Below are positions 6,643-14,549 of a stretch of 29,838 nt of DNA, piece by piece. Source of the stretch: an uncultured Flavihumibacter sp. GTDB lineage: Bacteria; Bacteroidota; Bacteroidia; Chitinophagales; Chitinophagaceae. The position numbers and the translations under genes are program-made. The first letter of the stretch is position 1. Every line of letters starts with the position of its first letter. The DNA is taken from contig CAMLRX010000057.1 of assembly GCA_946482545.1 (NCBI GenBank), positions 1 through 29,838 of the forward strand, read 5' to 3'. Below the pieces are notes generated by a model. That model did no database searches. It saw only the letters and a list, made by a program, of their open reading frames with translations, and was not told the origin of the DNA.

Positions 6643-9600
6643 TTAGTTTTTGATGTAAATAAAAGGCACTTCGCTACTTCTTGCCAGCTTATTGAGCGAT
6701 GGCACATCCTGCTCCAGGACTTGTTTAAGTTTCTTCAATTCAGCATCAGCGGCTGCTTTCAGTTCTGCGAATACATCTTTTGCCTGCTTAGACGGGGCCA
6801 TGTTGCCGCTTGCCGCCGCATCGAATACGCCTGATATTTTATCGTTCAGCCTTATCGGGTAGTTCAGTACATCCTGACCACTTTTCGCTTTGGTCTGGTG
6901 CAGTGTTTCCTCAATCGCGGTGATCCGTTTGTGGATACTGTCCGACAAGGGTTGCAGTGCTTTCCATTGCGTGGAATCAGTCCGTTCCTTCAGGCTGTTG
7001 AGCTGGTTACGGACCGAGCGCACGTTCACTATAGCATCCTGCACTTCTTTGAAAGTGGTTTTCACTTCTTTCAGGAAAGCGTATTGTGCTTCGTAATCTG
7101 CATTTGAAGTTGTGAAATTCTTATCGCCCGCAATCACGAAAGGAAGGTCCGTGGAATCCTTTCCATACACGAAACGCGCGGTATAGTTGCCGGGCGGCAC
7201 TTTCACTGAACCGGGAACACCGTTCCAAAGGATCATACCTTCCACTCTTTCGAGTGGTTCATCCTGCATGTTCCACACCCAGGTGTTCATGCCTTTTTTC
7301 CAGGACAGTTGTTCTTTCTTACCACTCGTTTCCACCGACCTGATCACGCTCCCGGATTTGTCGATGATTTTCACCAGCGCCTTTCCTGAATCAGTGGGCA
7401 GGTAATAACGGAGTACTGCGCCATTGGGCGGATTCATGCCGGCATTCACCGGATCCTTCTGCTGATAACCGGCCATCCGCCATGCGGTATCCGGCGCGAA
7501 GAAATAGGGCTTTCCCCCTGTAGTTACTTTATCGGCCTGCTGCACTACTGAAAGGTCGTCAATCATCCAGAAAGAACGGCCCTGTGTAGCCAAGATGAGG
7601 TCGTTGTTCTTGATCGTCAGGTCAGTGATGGGCACCATTGGAAGGTTTAACTGGAAGGGCTGCCATGCCACACCATTGTTGTACGAAATATACATACCGT
7701 ACTCGGTGCCTGCATACAATAGTCCGGTACGTTTTTTATCTGCCCGCACTACACGGGTGAAATGCATGGATGGAATACCGGTGGTGATTTTCTGCCAGGT
7801 TTTTCCATAGTCTTCGGTCCTGTAGATGTAGGGCGCAAAGTCGTCCAGTTTGTAACGCGTTCCTACAATATAGGCGCCTCCTTTTTTGAAGGGATCGGCT
7901 TCAATGGTATTCCACATCATCCATTCGGGGCAGCCTTTAGGGGTAACGTTCTCCCAGTTCTTCCCACCGTTCCTGCTTACATGCACGAGGCCATCATCAC
8001 TTCCTGTCCAGAGCACATCTTTTTCAACAGCGGATTCTGCGGCGGTGAAAATGGTGCAGTAGTATTCCACGGAGGTATTGTCTTTGGTGATGGGACCGCC
8101 ACTGGAAGCCTGTTTGGATTTATCATTGGTAGTCAGGTCCGGACTGATGATCTCCCAGCTTTGCCCGCCGTTCTCGGTTACAAAAAGATGGTTCCCTGCG
8201 GCGTACAGGCGCTTTGGATTATGTGGAGAAAAGAAAAGCGGGAAGTTCCATTGAAAGCGGTATTTGAGCACATCCGCGCCGGAGCCGATGGGCACATCGG
8301 GCCACACGGAAATATTCCTGTTCTCTCCCGTTTTGTGGTCGAGCCTGGAGAGGTATCCGCCATAGTTTCCACCATATACGATATCGGGGTTCAGCGGATC
8401 GGCCACCACATATCCGGATTCAAACCCGGCGGTGGATTCCCAGTCGCTTTCCCCGATTTGTCCGCCGTAGGTGCGGTGTTTCAGGCGTAATGTACTGTTG
8501 TCCTGCTGGGCACCGAGTATACGGTATGGAAACGAATTATCTGTTGATACACGGTATATCTGTGCCGTGGGCTGATTCATCATGGTACTCCACGATTTCC
8601 CGCCATCCATGCTCACTTGCGCGCCACCATCGTCGGCTATGATCATCCTGTTGCCATCCAGCGGATCTATCCAGAGATCGTGGTGATCGCTGTGCGGTGT
8701 ACCGATGTTCTGCCAGGCTTTTCCGCCATTGGTGGATTTCAGAAAGCCCACGTTCAATACATACACATCATCTTCTTTTGCCGGATCGATAAACAGTTTG
8801 GTATAGTACCAGGCCCTTTGGCGGATGTTGTTGTCGCTGCTTTGCAGTTGCCAGGTTTCTCCGCCATCCGCGCTACTGAAGAGTCCGCCATGCGCGTTTT
8901 CGATGAGCGCGTAAATTTTTTGTGTATTGGAAGGCGCAATGGCCACACCTGAGATTCCCCAGGTACCATCGGGTAACCCTTTGTTCTTATTCAGAAAATT
9001 CCATGTTTCACCGCCATCTGTACTTTTCCAGAGCGCGCTTCCTTCTCCGCCGCTTTCTAGGCTGTACGGCGTTCTGATCACGCGCCAGGTAGAGGCGAAC
9101 AAAACATTAGGATCGGATGGATCCATAGCAAGATCGGATGCTCCGCTTTGGTTGTTGGCGTACAATACTTTTTTCCAGGTCTTACCGCCATCGGTGGTTT
9201 TGAATATGCCTCTTTCTTCATGTGGCCCGAACAGGTGTCCCAATACCGCTACCCATACCTTATCGGGATCTGTTGGATGAACAATAATCTTCGTGATGTG
9301 CCTTCCTTCTTTCAGGCCAATGTTCTTCCAGGTTTTACCACCGTCCATACTCTTCCACATCCCTTGTAATCCTTCACTCACGTTTCCGCGCACTGTATTT
9401 TCTCCTTCACCTACATACAATATTGATTCGTTGGAAGGCGCAACGGCCACCGAGCCGATCGTTCCTCCGAAATAGCCATCTGAAATATTCTTCCAGGATG
9501 CGCCGCCATCCGTTGTTTTCCATACACCTCCGCCGGTGGCGCCCATATAAAACAATTGCCTGTTCTTATAACTTCCCGCAACGGCCGCGCTTCGTCCGCC

Positions 9601-9759
9601 GCGCCAGGGTCCTACCAGCCGGTATTTTACATCGGAAAGAAAGGGCGCCACATGTGCCGTATCTTTTGCCGCATCGGATACTGGTTGTTTCTTTCGCTGC
9701 GCCTGCAGTACTATTCCGGGCATCATTCCCAGCAGACAACAAAAAAGCAATCTTCGCAT
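6643..9759 (-). CDS. Secreted VPS10/sortilin-like Asp-box beta-propeller protein
   Basis: 1038 residues with a signal peptide (about residues 1-20, ending VLQAQ). Residues about 40-760 consist of many beta-propeller blades, each carrying an Asp-box: TTDGGASW, SMDGGKTW, TTDGGKTW, STDGGETW, SADGGETW, STNGGKAW, SMDGGKSW, TENGGQSW, SRNGGKNW and TEDYGKTW, followed by the degenerate SYNNGVAW. Such proteins are often annotated as glycosyl hydrolases or VPS10-domain proteins, but no catalytic residues support hydrolase activity here. A beta-rich region follows at about 790-890. The last 150 residues are helical and charged (VKTTFKEVQDAIVNVRSVRN onwards), likely coiled coil. No type IX C-terminal sorting domain is seen. 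Family is firm; substrate and role are unknown. It sits alone between two terminators. Confidence 0.85.
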   Translation of the reverse strand: MRRLLFCCLLGMMPGIVLQAQRKKQPVSDAAKDTAHVAPFLSDVKYRLVGPWRGGRSAAVAGSYKNRQLFYMGATGGGVWKTTDGGASWKNISDGYFGGTIGSVAVAPSNESILYVGEGENTVRGNVSEGLQGMWKSMDGGKTWKNIGLKEGRHITKIIVHPTDPDKVWVAVLGHLFGPHEERGIFKTTDGGKTWKKVLYANNQSGASDLAMDPSDPNVLFASTWRVIRTPYSLESGGEGSALWKSTDGGETWNFLNKNKGLPDGTWGISGVAIAPSNTQKIYALIENAHGGLFSSADGGETWQLQSSDNNIRQRAWYYTKLFIDPAKEDDVYVLNVGFLKSTNGGKAWQNIGTPHSDHHDLWIDPLDGNRMIIADDGGAQVSMDGGKSWSTMMNQPTAQIYRVSTDNSFPYRILGAQQDNSTLRLKHRTYGGQIGESDWESTAGFESGYVVADPLNPDIVYGGNYGGYLSRLDHKTGENRNISVWPDVPIGSGADVLKYRFQWNFPLFFSPHNPKRLYAAGNHLFVTENGGQSWEIISPDLTTNDKSKQASSGGPITKDNTSVEYYCTIFTAAESAVEKDVLWTGSDDGLVHVSRNGGKNWENVTPKGCPEWMMWNTIEADPFKKGGAYIVGTRYKLDDFAPYIYRTEDYGKTWQKITTGIPSMHFTRVVRADKKRTGLLYAGTEYGMYISYNNGVAWQPFQLNLPMVPITDLTIKNNDLILATQGRSFWMIDDLSVVQQADKVTTGGKPYFFAPDTAWRMAGYQQKDPVNAGMNPPNGAVLRYYLPTDSGKALVKIIDKSGSVIRSVETSGKKEQLSWKKGMNTWVWNMQDEPLERVEGMILWNGVPGSVKVPPGNYTARFVYGKDSTDLPFVIAGDKNFTTSNADYEAQYAFLKEVKTTFKEVQDAIVNVRSVRNQLNSLKERTDSTQWKALQPLSDSIHKRITAIEETLHQTKAKSGQDVLNYPIRLNDKISGVFDAAASGNMAPSKQAKDVFAELKAAADAELKKLKQVLEQDVPSLNKLARSSEVPFIYIKN

Positions 9760-9807
9760 TGGTGTCGTGTTTAGAAAAATGAAATTACAGGTTTTGGCCC
9801 CCGAAAT

Positions 9808-9856
9808 AAAAAAAGGGTTGAAAAAACCGGAGCGTTATCCGTGTTTTTCCAACCCT
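9808..9856 (-). terminator. Rho-independent terminator of the DUF5723 gene
   Basis: On the minus strand the stem AGGGTTG (9856-9850) pairs with CAACCCT (9820-9814). It is extended by an imperfect A-rich/T-rich inner stem and closes on a loop near 9831-9841. A run of seven T follows, read from 9814 down to 9808. The hairpin begins 19 bp after the DUF5723 stop codon and is a textbook intrinsic terminator. It separates that gene from the VPS10-like gene, which starts 49 bp further on. Confidence 0.85.
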
Positions 9857-9875
9857 GTATACGGTTAAAATACTT

Positions 9876-11402
9876 TTATCCTTCTATGGAACTCGCCGCG
9901 CCTTCATCCTTCTTTTCTTCTATTGACTTCTTCTCTTCTTTCTTTTTCTCTTCTTTGCTTTTGGCCTTATTGTATTTTTTCGCTTTGTTCTTATGCAATC
10001 CACCGAAACGAAGCCCTACGTGGAAATCTGCCTGCTTCGATTCCCCCATCAGCGCAGACAATACACTTCCGGAACCAAGGAACAGCGGACCAAACCGCAA
10101 CGAGAGGCCTGCATTGAACTCGGTGAGGCCATTGTAGTTCAAAGGCAGGTAAGCGCCAAAAGCGCGGCCCTCATAACGCGGGGTGAGCGTGAAACCATTG
10201 TAATAAGCGGTATTGTAGGGTTTATTGTCTGTTTTTGCCAGGGAAAGTTGCGCACCACCATGCACGTAGAACTTATTGCTGAGGCTATAATCCACATCCA
10301 GTTGGAGGGATGTGGGCAATGCCACATCGTATTCAGCATCATTGTTGGTAGCCGCAGGTGTAAAGAACTGGGGGCGGGCATTGAAATATTGTTTGAACTC
10401 ATCCAGTTCCTGGTCGCCAAGTTCAGAAAGGGAGAGCCTTTCGGAACCGGTGATATTAATATCGTAATCTCCGCTGCGTTGTACATCGCGCTCATAATTG
10501 ATTTTCCCGATATCCAACAGGGCAACGCCTACTTTCAGTTTGTATTTGTTCCTGTCTCTGCGCGACTGGTGCTTGTCGCCATAAGTATGTTTTTCTGCAT
10601 CCGGACGCCATTCATACACGAACCCGATATCTCCGCCGAAGCCGGTGCTTTTCATTTCCAGCAAGTCCTCAGGATCGAAATCGGAGATGTTCACCCCGCC
10701 GAAGCCCATGCCTATTCTTCCCGTGGTGTTCATCAGTTCCACATCATCGGCGATGTTGTTCTCCACGAGTGTACCATTAAAATTGCCGATGTTCAGGTAC
10801 ATATTCGCGGCGCCAGCCAGGTATTTGGCCGTGAAACCACCTTTCAGGAAATGTTTTTCTTTCTGCAGCAGTGTTCGTGCGAAGCTTACGCCGAATTCCG
10901 TCCAGCCATGTACGGCCAGTTGCATGTTTTCCTGCGACTGTATTGTATAGGGCAATGAGGCATCGTTCTCAAAATCAGAGGTGAGTTTATCCACCAGCTT
11001 TCCGTCTATATCACGGATATTGGTAACCGCACGCACCCTTGTAGTGAAGGCGATACCCGTTTTTTCACCGATCGACACCATCACCGAAGGGCCGTGTACC
11101 GTAAAGTTGGCCATACCGCTGGAAGCGCCGGCATTGTGTCCGAACATCTGATTTTTGAGCGTATCGAACTCAAAAGAGTTTTTGAAGACATCTTTCAGTT
11201 TGAAAGAAGCCTGGTCGTTCCCTACATACGTGTTCAGTGAAAAAAGATTTACATCGAACCGGTAACGGCTGTCTGCGATATTGGCTGGGTTGAAAAAAAC
11301 ACCGTTCACACCGGTGTAATTACCGGCCCGGTATCCGGGAAAATCCTGTGCCGCAGCAGGTAAAGCTGTAGCAACGGCCAGAGCGGCCATCCATGTTTTC
11401 AT
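9876..11402 (-). CDS. DUF5723 family outer-membrane beta-barrel protein with charged C-terminal tail
   Basis: 508 residues. The signal peptide ends at ALPAAAQ (about residue 18). DFPGYRAGNYTGVNGVFFNPANIADSRYRFDVNLFSLN after it is the usual start of DUF5723 proteins, which resemble PorV/FadL-like barrels (NPA motif near the mature N-terminus, alternating aromatic strands throughout). The last clear strand is FHVGLRFGGL. It is followed by about 45 residues made almost only of Lys, Glu, Ala and Ser (KSKEEKKKEEKKSIEEKKDE and neighbours), which is unusual for a barrel because the final strand normally ends the protein. Role unknown; a structural outer-membrane or envelope protein is likely. It is a single-gene unit with its own promoter (11436-11466) and terminator (9808-9856). 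Confidence 0.75.
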   Translation of the reverse strand: MKTWMAALAVATALPAAAQDFPGYRAGNYTGVNGVFFNPANIADSRYRFDVNLFSLNTYVGNDQASFKLKDVFKNSFEFDTLKNQMFGHNAGASSGMANFTVHGPSVMVSIGEKTGIAFTTRVRAVTNIRDIDGKLVDKLTSDFENDASLPYTIQSQENMQLAVHGWTEFGVSFARTLLQKEKHFLKGGFTAKYLAGAANMYLNIGNFNGTLVENNIADDVELMNTTGRIGMGFGGVNISDFDPEDLLEMKSTGFGGDIGFVYEWRPDAEKHTYGDKHQSRRDRNKYKLKVGVALLDIGKINYERDVQRSGDYDINITGSERLSLSELGDQELDEFKQYFNARPQFFTPAATNNDAEYDVALPTSLQLDVDYSLSNKFYVHGGAQLSLAKTDNKPYNTAYYNGFTLTPRYEGRAFGAYLPLNYNGLTEFNAGLSLRFGPLFLGSGSVLSALMGESKQADFHVGLRFGGLHKNKAKKYNKAKSKEEKKKEEKKSIEEKKDEGAASSIEG

Positions 11403-11435
11403 ACGTACTTTTTTGGGTTGAGGTTAATACTGCCG

Positions 11436-11466
11436 CAAACCTACAGCACGAAAGCGAACTATGCAA
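11436..11466 (-). promoter_or_regulatory. Promoter of the DUF5723 gene
   Basis: Minus-strand TAGGTTTG at 11443-11436 fits TAnnTTTG, and a TTG at 11466-11464 lies 20 nt upstream, the spacing expected for the Bacteroidota housekeeping sigma factor. The start codon at 11402 lies about 27 nt after the predicted transcription start. Confidence 0.6.
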
Positions 11467-11501
11467 TGCCCATCAGCAGGTATTTTTTGACCGCGCTTCC
11501 T

Positions 11502-11509
11502 TACTTTTG
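11502..11509 (+). promoter_or_regulatory. -7 element for the nucleoid-associated protein gene
   Basis: TACTTTTG matches TAnnTTTG and lies 20 nt before the ATG at 11529. No convincing -33 TTG is present at normal spacing; TTTG at 11486-11489 is too close (12 nt). The element supports the internal start at 11529, since an upstream start at 11418 would lie before the promoter. Confidence 0.5.
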
Positions 11510-11528
11510 CCGCTCTAAAAACCTGCTC

Positions 11529-12575
11529 ATGACCGGCATCGACCATGTGGAACTGGAAAAAGTGATCGTACACAAAGTGGGAAACCCCTCCAGGAACGAA
11601 GAACTGAAGCTATCCGTAAACCCGCTCACCCTGAACGATGAGATCGTTCGCGGCCTGCTGAACAAATACTTCCTGGGCGCTTTCAACGCCGATGAATTGT
11701 TTCGGTTCACCCATATCAGTGATGTGAACCTGAATGAAGTGTACAATTATGTAACAAAGATTTTTGATGATGGGGAGGCCTTCACAGAAGAGTCGTTCCA
11801 TCTTGCGCAGTACCTCTATTCCAAATCAACACATGCAAGGGTCAAAGAAGGTGAACTGTATGTGGTGCTCTTCAACAAAGTACCCTTCCAGGGCGAAGAA
11901 ACAAAGGCCATCGGGTTGTTCAAATCAGAAACAAAAGAGACTTTCCTGAAAGTGTTCCCGCACGGCCAAAGTTATGAAGTGATCCATGAAGAAGGTGTCA
12001 ACATCAATAAACTCGACAAAGGCTGCCTGATTTTCAGAAAGAACCGGGAAGAAGGCTATTTCTGTTGTGTGGTAGACAGTACCAACAAACAGAACGATAC
12101 GCAATACTGGGTGCACGATTTCCTCCAGGTTCAACCGTATTCAGACGCTTACCACCAAACAGACCAGTACCTCGATTTGTGCAAACAGTTCATCACCCAG
12201 GAATATCCCGAGAAATTCGAGGTCACCAAATCGGACCAGATTGATATGATGAACCGTTCGATGGAATACTTTAAAACGAAGGATCAGTTCAACATGGAAG
12301 AATTCGCACGGGAAGTGATGCACCACGAAGAGATTGTGGATACTTTCAGCGATTACAAACGCAACTTCGAACAGAACCGTGGCTTCGAAATCAACGAGGA
12401 ATTCGACATCCACCTCGCCGCCGTAAAAAAGCAACAGAAAGTATTCAAATCGATCTTAAAACTCGACAAGAATTTCCACATCTATATCCATGGCCGTAAA
12501 GACCTGATGGAACGTGGTTACGATGAAGCCGTAGGGAAGAAATACTATAAAATTTACTTCGACGAGGAAGCTTAA
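11529..12575 (+). CDS. NA37-family nucleoid-associated protein
   Basis: 348 residues from the ATG at 11529 (MTGIDHVELEKVIVHKVGN). Bacteroidota homologues begin at this point with a short strand followed by the H-K-V-G-N motif, and a -7 element lies between this start and the longer open frame beginning at 11418. Further family features are RFTHISDVNLNEVYNYVTKI (about 59-78), YSKSTHARVKEGELYVVLF and GCLIFRKNREEGYFCCVVD. Members resemble E. coli YejK/NdpA and are thought to bind DNA or nucleoid, but the molecular role in Bacteroidota is not established. It is a single gene, divergent from the DUF5723 gene and convergent with DUF983, with which it overlaps by 4 bp. Confidence 0.85.
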   Translation: MTGIDHVELEKVIVHKVGNPSRNEELKLSVNPLTLNDEIVRGLLNKYFLGAFNADELFRFTHISDVNLNEVYNYVTKIFDDGEAFTEESFHLAQYLYSKSTHARVKEGELYVVLFNKVPFQGEETKAIGLFKSETKETFLKVFPHGQSYEVIHEEGVNINKLDKGCLIFRKNREEGYFCCVVDSTNKQNDTQYWVHDFLQVQPYSDAYHQTDQYLDLCKQFITQEYPEKFEVTKSDQIDMMNRSMEYFKTKDQFNMEEFAREVMHHEEIVDTFSDYKRNFEQNRGFEINEEFDIHLAAVKKQQKVFKSILKLDKNFHIYIHGRKDLMERGYDEAVGKKYYKIYFDEEA

Positions 12576-13030
12576 AGGTTCTCCATCTGGTCGGGGATCG
12601 TTCTTTCCAGTTCTTCCTCCTTGATTTTATTCGTAGGCCATTCGGGATCGTACTTCACGAACCAGGATATCCACAAAGAACGGGAAAGCCGCATCAGCCA
12701 GGGTTGCAGCGCAACAAGCAGGATACCATTGGAGATGAGCCACCAGAGGAAACGGTTATCGTTAAACGACATGCCGATCAATACCAGCCAGGCCACTAAA
12801 GTAGCCACGCTAATGGCCACCGTAAGTGCGTAGCTCACGTAACCGGTGCCATAGTAAAACCCTACTTCAATTTCAGTAGGTTGCCCGCAAACAGTACATT
12901 GCTTATGCATTTCCATGTTCCTGTTGAGTTTGATGCTAACAGGATTTTTAAACAACTTCCCTTCGCGGCAACGCGGGCAACGGCAACCGAGAACGGAGGA
13001 AAGATAATTTCGTTTGGGCGCTGATTCCAT
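12572..13030 (-). CDS. DUF983 family membrane protein
   Basis: 152 residues from the ATG at 13030. I prefer this to the ATG at 13075 because a perfect -7 element (TACCTTTG, 13045-13038) lies between the two; the mRNA would be nearly leaderless. Residues 14-26 carry GCRCPRCREGKLF and a second CxxC pair occurs in QCTVCGQPTEIEVGFYYGTGY, together forming a likely zinc-ribbon-like head. Two transmembrane segments follow (about 70-95 and 100-122), then a charged tail KIKEEELERTIPDQ. Function is unknown; the family is widespread in Bacteroidota and alphaproteobacteria. The stop codon overlaps that of the convergent nucleoid-associated gene. Confidence 0.87.
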   Translation of the reverse strand: MESAPKRNYLSSVLGCRCPRCREGKLFKNPVSIKLNRNMEMHKQCTVCGQPTEIEVGFYYGTGYVSYALTVAISVATLVAWLVLIGMSFNDNRFLWWLISNGILLVALQPWLMRLSRSLWISWFVKYDPEWPTNKIKEEELERTIPDQMENL

Positions 13031-13037
13031 AATGCTA

Positions 13038-13045
13038 CAAAGGTA
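13038..13045 (-). promoter_or_regulatory. -7 element of the DUF983 gene
   Basis: Minus-strand TACCTTTG matches TAnnTTTG. Transcription would start at about 13031-13033, almost at the ATG at 13030, implying a leaderless or near-leaderless mRNA. No good -33 element is seen at the expected distance. Confidence 0.5.
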
Positions 13046-13153
13046 TAAATATAACCCGGCGCCGCATTGTGCCACAAGTCACGATCAGTAATTTATCCCA
13101 CAAATCAGCGGATTATTTTGAAACACGGCACAATCAGGAAGTAATGAATACCA

Positions 13154-14458
13154 TTATAATTTCTCCAGCACCTTTTCCATCTTCATACTCCTGGAGCCTT
13201 TTATGAGCAACTGGGCACTTTCCGGACTTTTGCGCTGTAACCAGTTGCCGGCGGCCTCTGCATCGGGCAGGTAAGTGAACGGGTGCATCACATGTGCGAA
13301 ATCGCCGCCTACCAATACCACTTCTTCCCAGGGGTGTGCCGCGATGAAAGCGGCCAGGTCTTCGTGTTCTTTTTTGCTGTCGGCCCCCAGTTCCATCATG
13401 GCGCCCAGCATCAGAATTTTATGGTCACCTGGTTGTGCGGCGAAATTAGCGATGGCAGCTTTCATACTGGAAGGGTTGGCATTATACGCATCGAGAATGA
13501 TGGTATTGCTTCCTTTCTTCACCAGTTGTGAACGGCTGTTGGTAGGTGTGTATGCTTCAATGGCGGCGGTGATCTTTTCCATGGGCACACCGAATTCCAT
13601 GCCTACGGCCACAGCCGCGAGTACATTGGGCAGGTTATAGTCGCCCACCAGTTGCGTTTGTATGGTGCCCAAACCGGGCACATTCGTGATTTCTACGGTG
13701 AGAAAAGGCGCAGAGGCGGCGAGTTTGCCTTCCACTTCGGCCTGCTCCGTTCCGTAACGGATTACTTTAGGAATACCTGCGCTCATTTCGCGGAGGTAAT
13801 CATAGTCCCACATCGCGAACGCAGTGCCGTTATTGGCCCGGAGGAAATCGAATAATTCTCCTTTTCCTTTCCTCACGCCTTCCGCGCCACCGAAACCTTC
13901 TAGGTGCGCCTTGCCGCAGTTGGTGATCAGTCCATGGGTTGGCAACGTGTATTTGCAGTAACCTTCAATTTCTTTCTGGTGGTTCGCGCCCATTTCTATC
14001 ACGGCCATTTCCGCATCCTGTTGCACGCGCAGCAGGGTGAGCGGGATTCCGATATGGTTGTTGAGGTTACCCTGGGTGGTATAGGTGATGAAGTGGGAAG
14101 AAAGTACGGCGTGGATCAGCTCTTTGGTGGTGGTTTTCCCGTTGCTGCCGGTGATGGCGATGAACGGCACCTTTTTGCCATCGCCCCTGTTCATGAATTT
14201 CCGTCGGTGGTGTTGCGCCAGTTGCTGCAAGGTGGTGAGCACATCGTCTACCAGTATCGTTTTTTCTGAAGTGTGGAAATCGGCCTCATCAATTACGGCG
14301 TACGCGGCGCCCATTTCAAGCGCTTTTGCCGCGAAGGCGTTGGCGTTGAAGTTGGGGCCCTTCAGTGCGAAGAAAATATCCCCGGGTTTCAGTGCGCGCG
14401 TATCGGTTTGCACGCTGGGGTGTTGCAGGAAAAGCTGGTATAAGGCGGAGATGGTCAC
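13154..14458 (-). CDS. murF: UDP-N-acetylmuramoyl-tripeptide--D-alanyl-D-alanine ligase
   Basis: 434 residues, normal length. MurF adds D-Ala-D-Ala to the UDP-MurNAc tripeptide in the cytoplasm, the last cytoplasmic step in building the peptidoglycan peptide. The N-terminal UDP-binding domain contains VQTDTRALKPGDIFFALKG (residues about 16-34). The ATP P-loop is AITGSNGKTTTKE (101-113), followed by TQGNLNNHIGIPLTLL and the Mg/ATP-site EMGANHQKEI. The C-terminal ligase domain has ILDAYNANPSSMKAAI and ILMLGAMMELGADSKKEH. The start is supported by a -7 element 19-26 nt upstream. It lies downstream of gldJ in the same direction but is separated from it by a hairpin terminator and has its own promoter, so it is probably transcribed independently. 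Confidence 0.95.
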   Translation of the reverse strand: MTISALYQLFLQHPSVQTDTRALKPGDIFFALKGPNFNANAFAAKALEMGAAYAVIDEADFHTSEKTILVDDVLTTLQQLAQHHRRKFMNRGDGKKVPFIAITGSNGKTTTKELIHAVLSSHFITYTTQGNLNNHIGIPLTLLRVQQDAEMAVIEMGANHQKEIEGYCKYTLPTHGLITNCGKAHLEGFGGAEGVRKGKGELFDFLRANNGTAFAMWDYDYLREMSAGIPKVIRYGTEQAEVEGKLAASAPFLTVEITNVPGLGTIQTQLVGDYNLPNVLAAVAVGMEFGVPMEKITAAIEAYTPTNSRSQLVKKGSNTIILDAYNANPSSMKAAIANFAAQPGDHKILMLGAMMELGADSKKEHEDLAAFIAAHPWEEVVLVGGDFAHVMHPFTYLPDAEAAGNWLQRKSPESAQLLIKGSRSMKMEKVLEKL

Positions 14459-14477
14459 AGTATTCGATTTGAGTGCA

Positions 14478-14485
14478 CAAATATA
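14478..14485 (-). promoter_or_regulatory. -7 element of murF
   Basis: Minus-strand TATATTTG matches TAnnTTTG exactly and lies 19 nt before the murF ATG. It starts 4 bp after the gldJ terminator hairpin, so the region where a -33 element should lie falls inside the hairpin; I see no TTG there. Confidence 0.55.
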
Positions 14486-14489
14486 CTAC

Positions 14490-14523
14490 AAGAAAGCCCC
14501 GCATATCTCAGCGGGGCTTTCTT
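14490..14523 (-). terminator. Hairpin terminator between gldJ and murF
   Basis: AAGAAAGCCCCGC (14490-14502) and GCGGGGCTTTCTT (14511-14523) form a perfect 13-bp stem with an 8-base loop. On the minus strand the 3' arm ends in TTTCTT, so it fits an intrinsic terminator whose U-rich part is inside the stem. It begins 26 bp after the gldJ stop. Confidence 0.85.
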
Positions 14524-14549
14524 TGAACATCACGTATTATGCGTTGTAA

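Noticed and set aside
6508..6834. Plus-strand open frame of 108 codons beginning in the intergenic region
   Set aside because: It runs through the terminator hairpin and into the antisense of the VPS10-like gene, with no domain or credible start.
7762..8490. Plus-strand open frame of 242 codons inside the VPS10-like gene
   Set aside because: Mirror of the Asp-box repeats; the repeated bases come from the protein repeats on the minus strand.
7900..9550. Recurring short DNA motifs such as CCGCCATC and TTCCAGG resembling a repeat array
   Set aside because: They encode the Asp-box consensus DGGxTW on the minus strand; spacing is irregular and protein-driven, so not a DNA repeat element.
9993..10958. 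Plus-strand open frame of 321 codons opposite the DUF5723 gene
   Set aside because: Shadow of a gene with signal peptide, promoter and terminator on the other strand; no domain seen.
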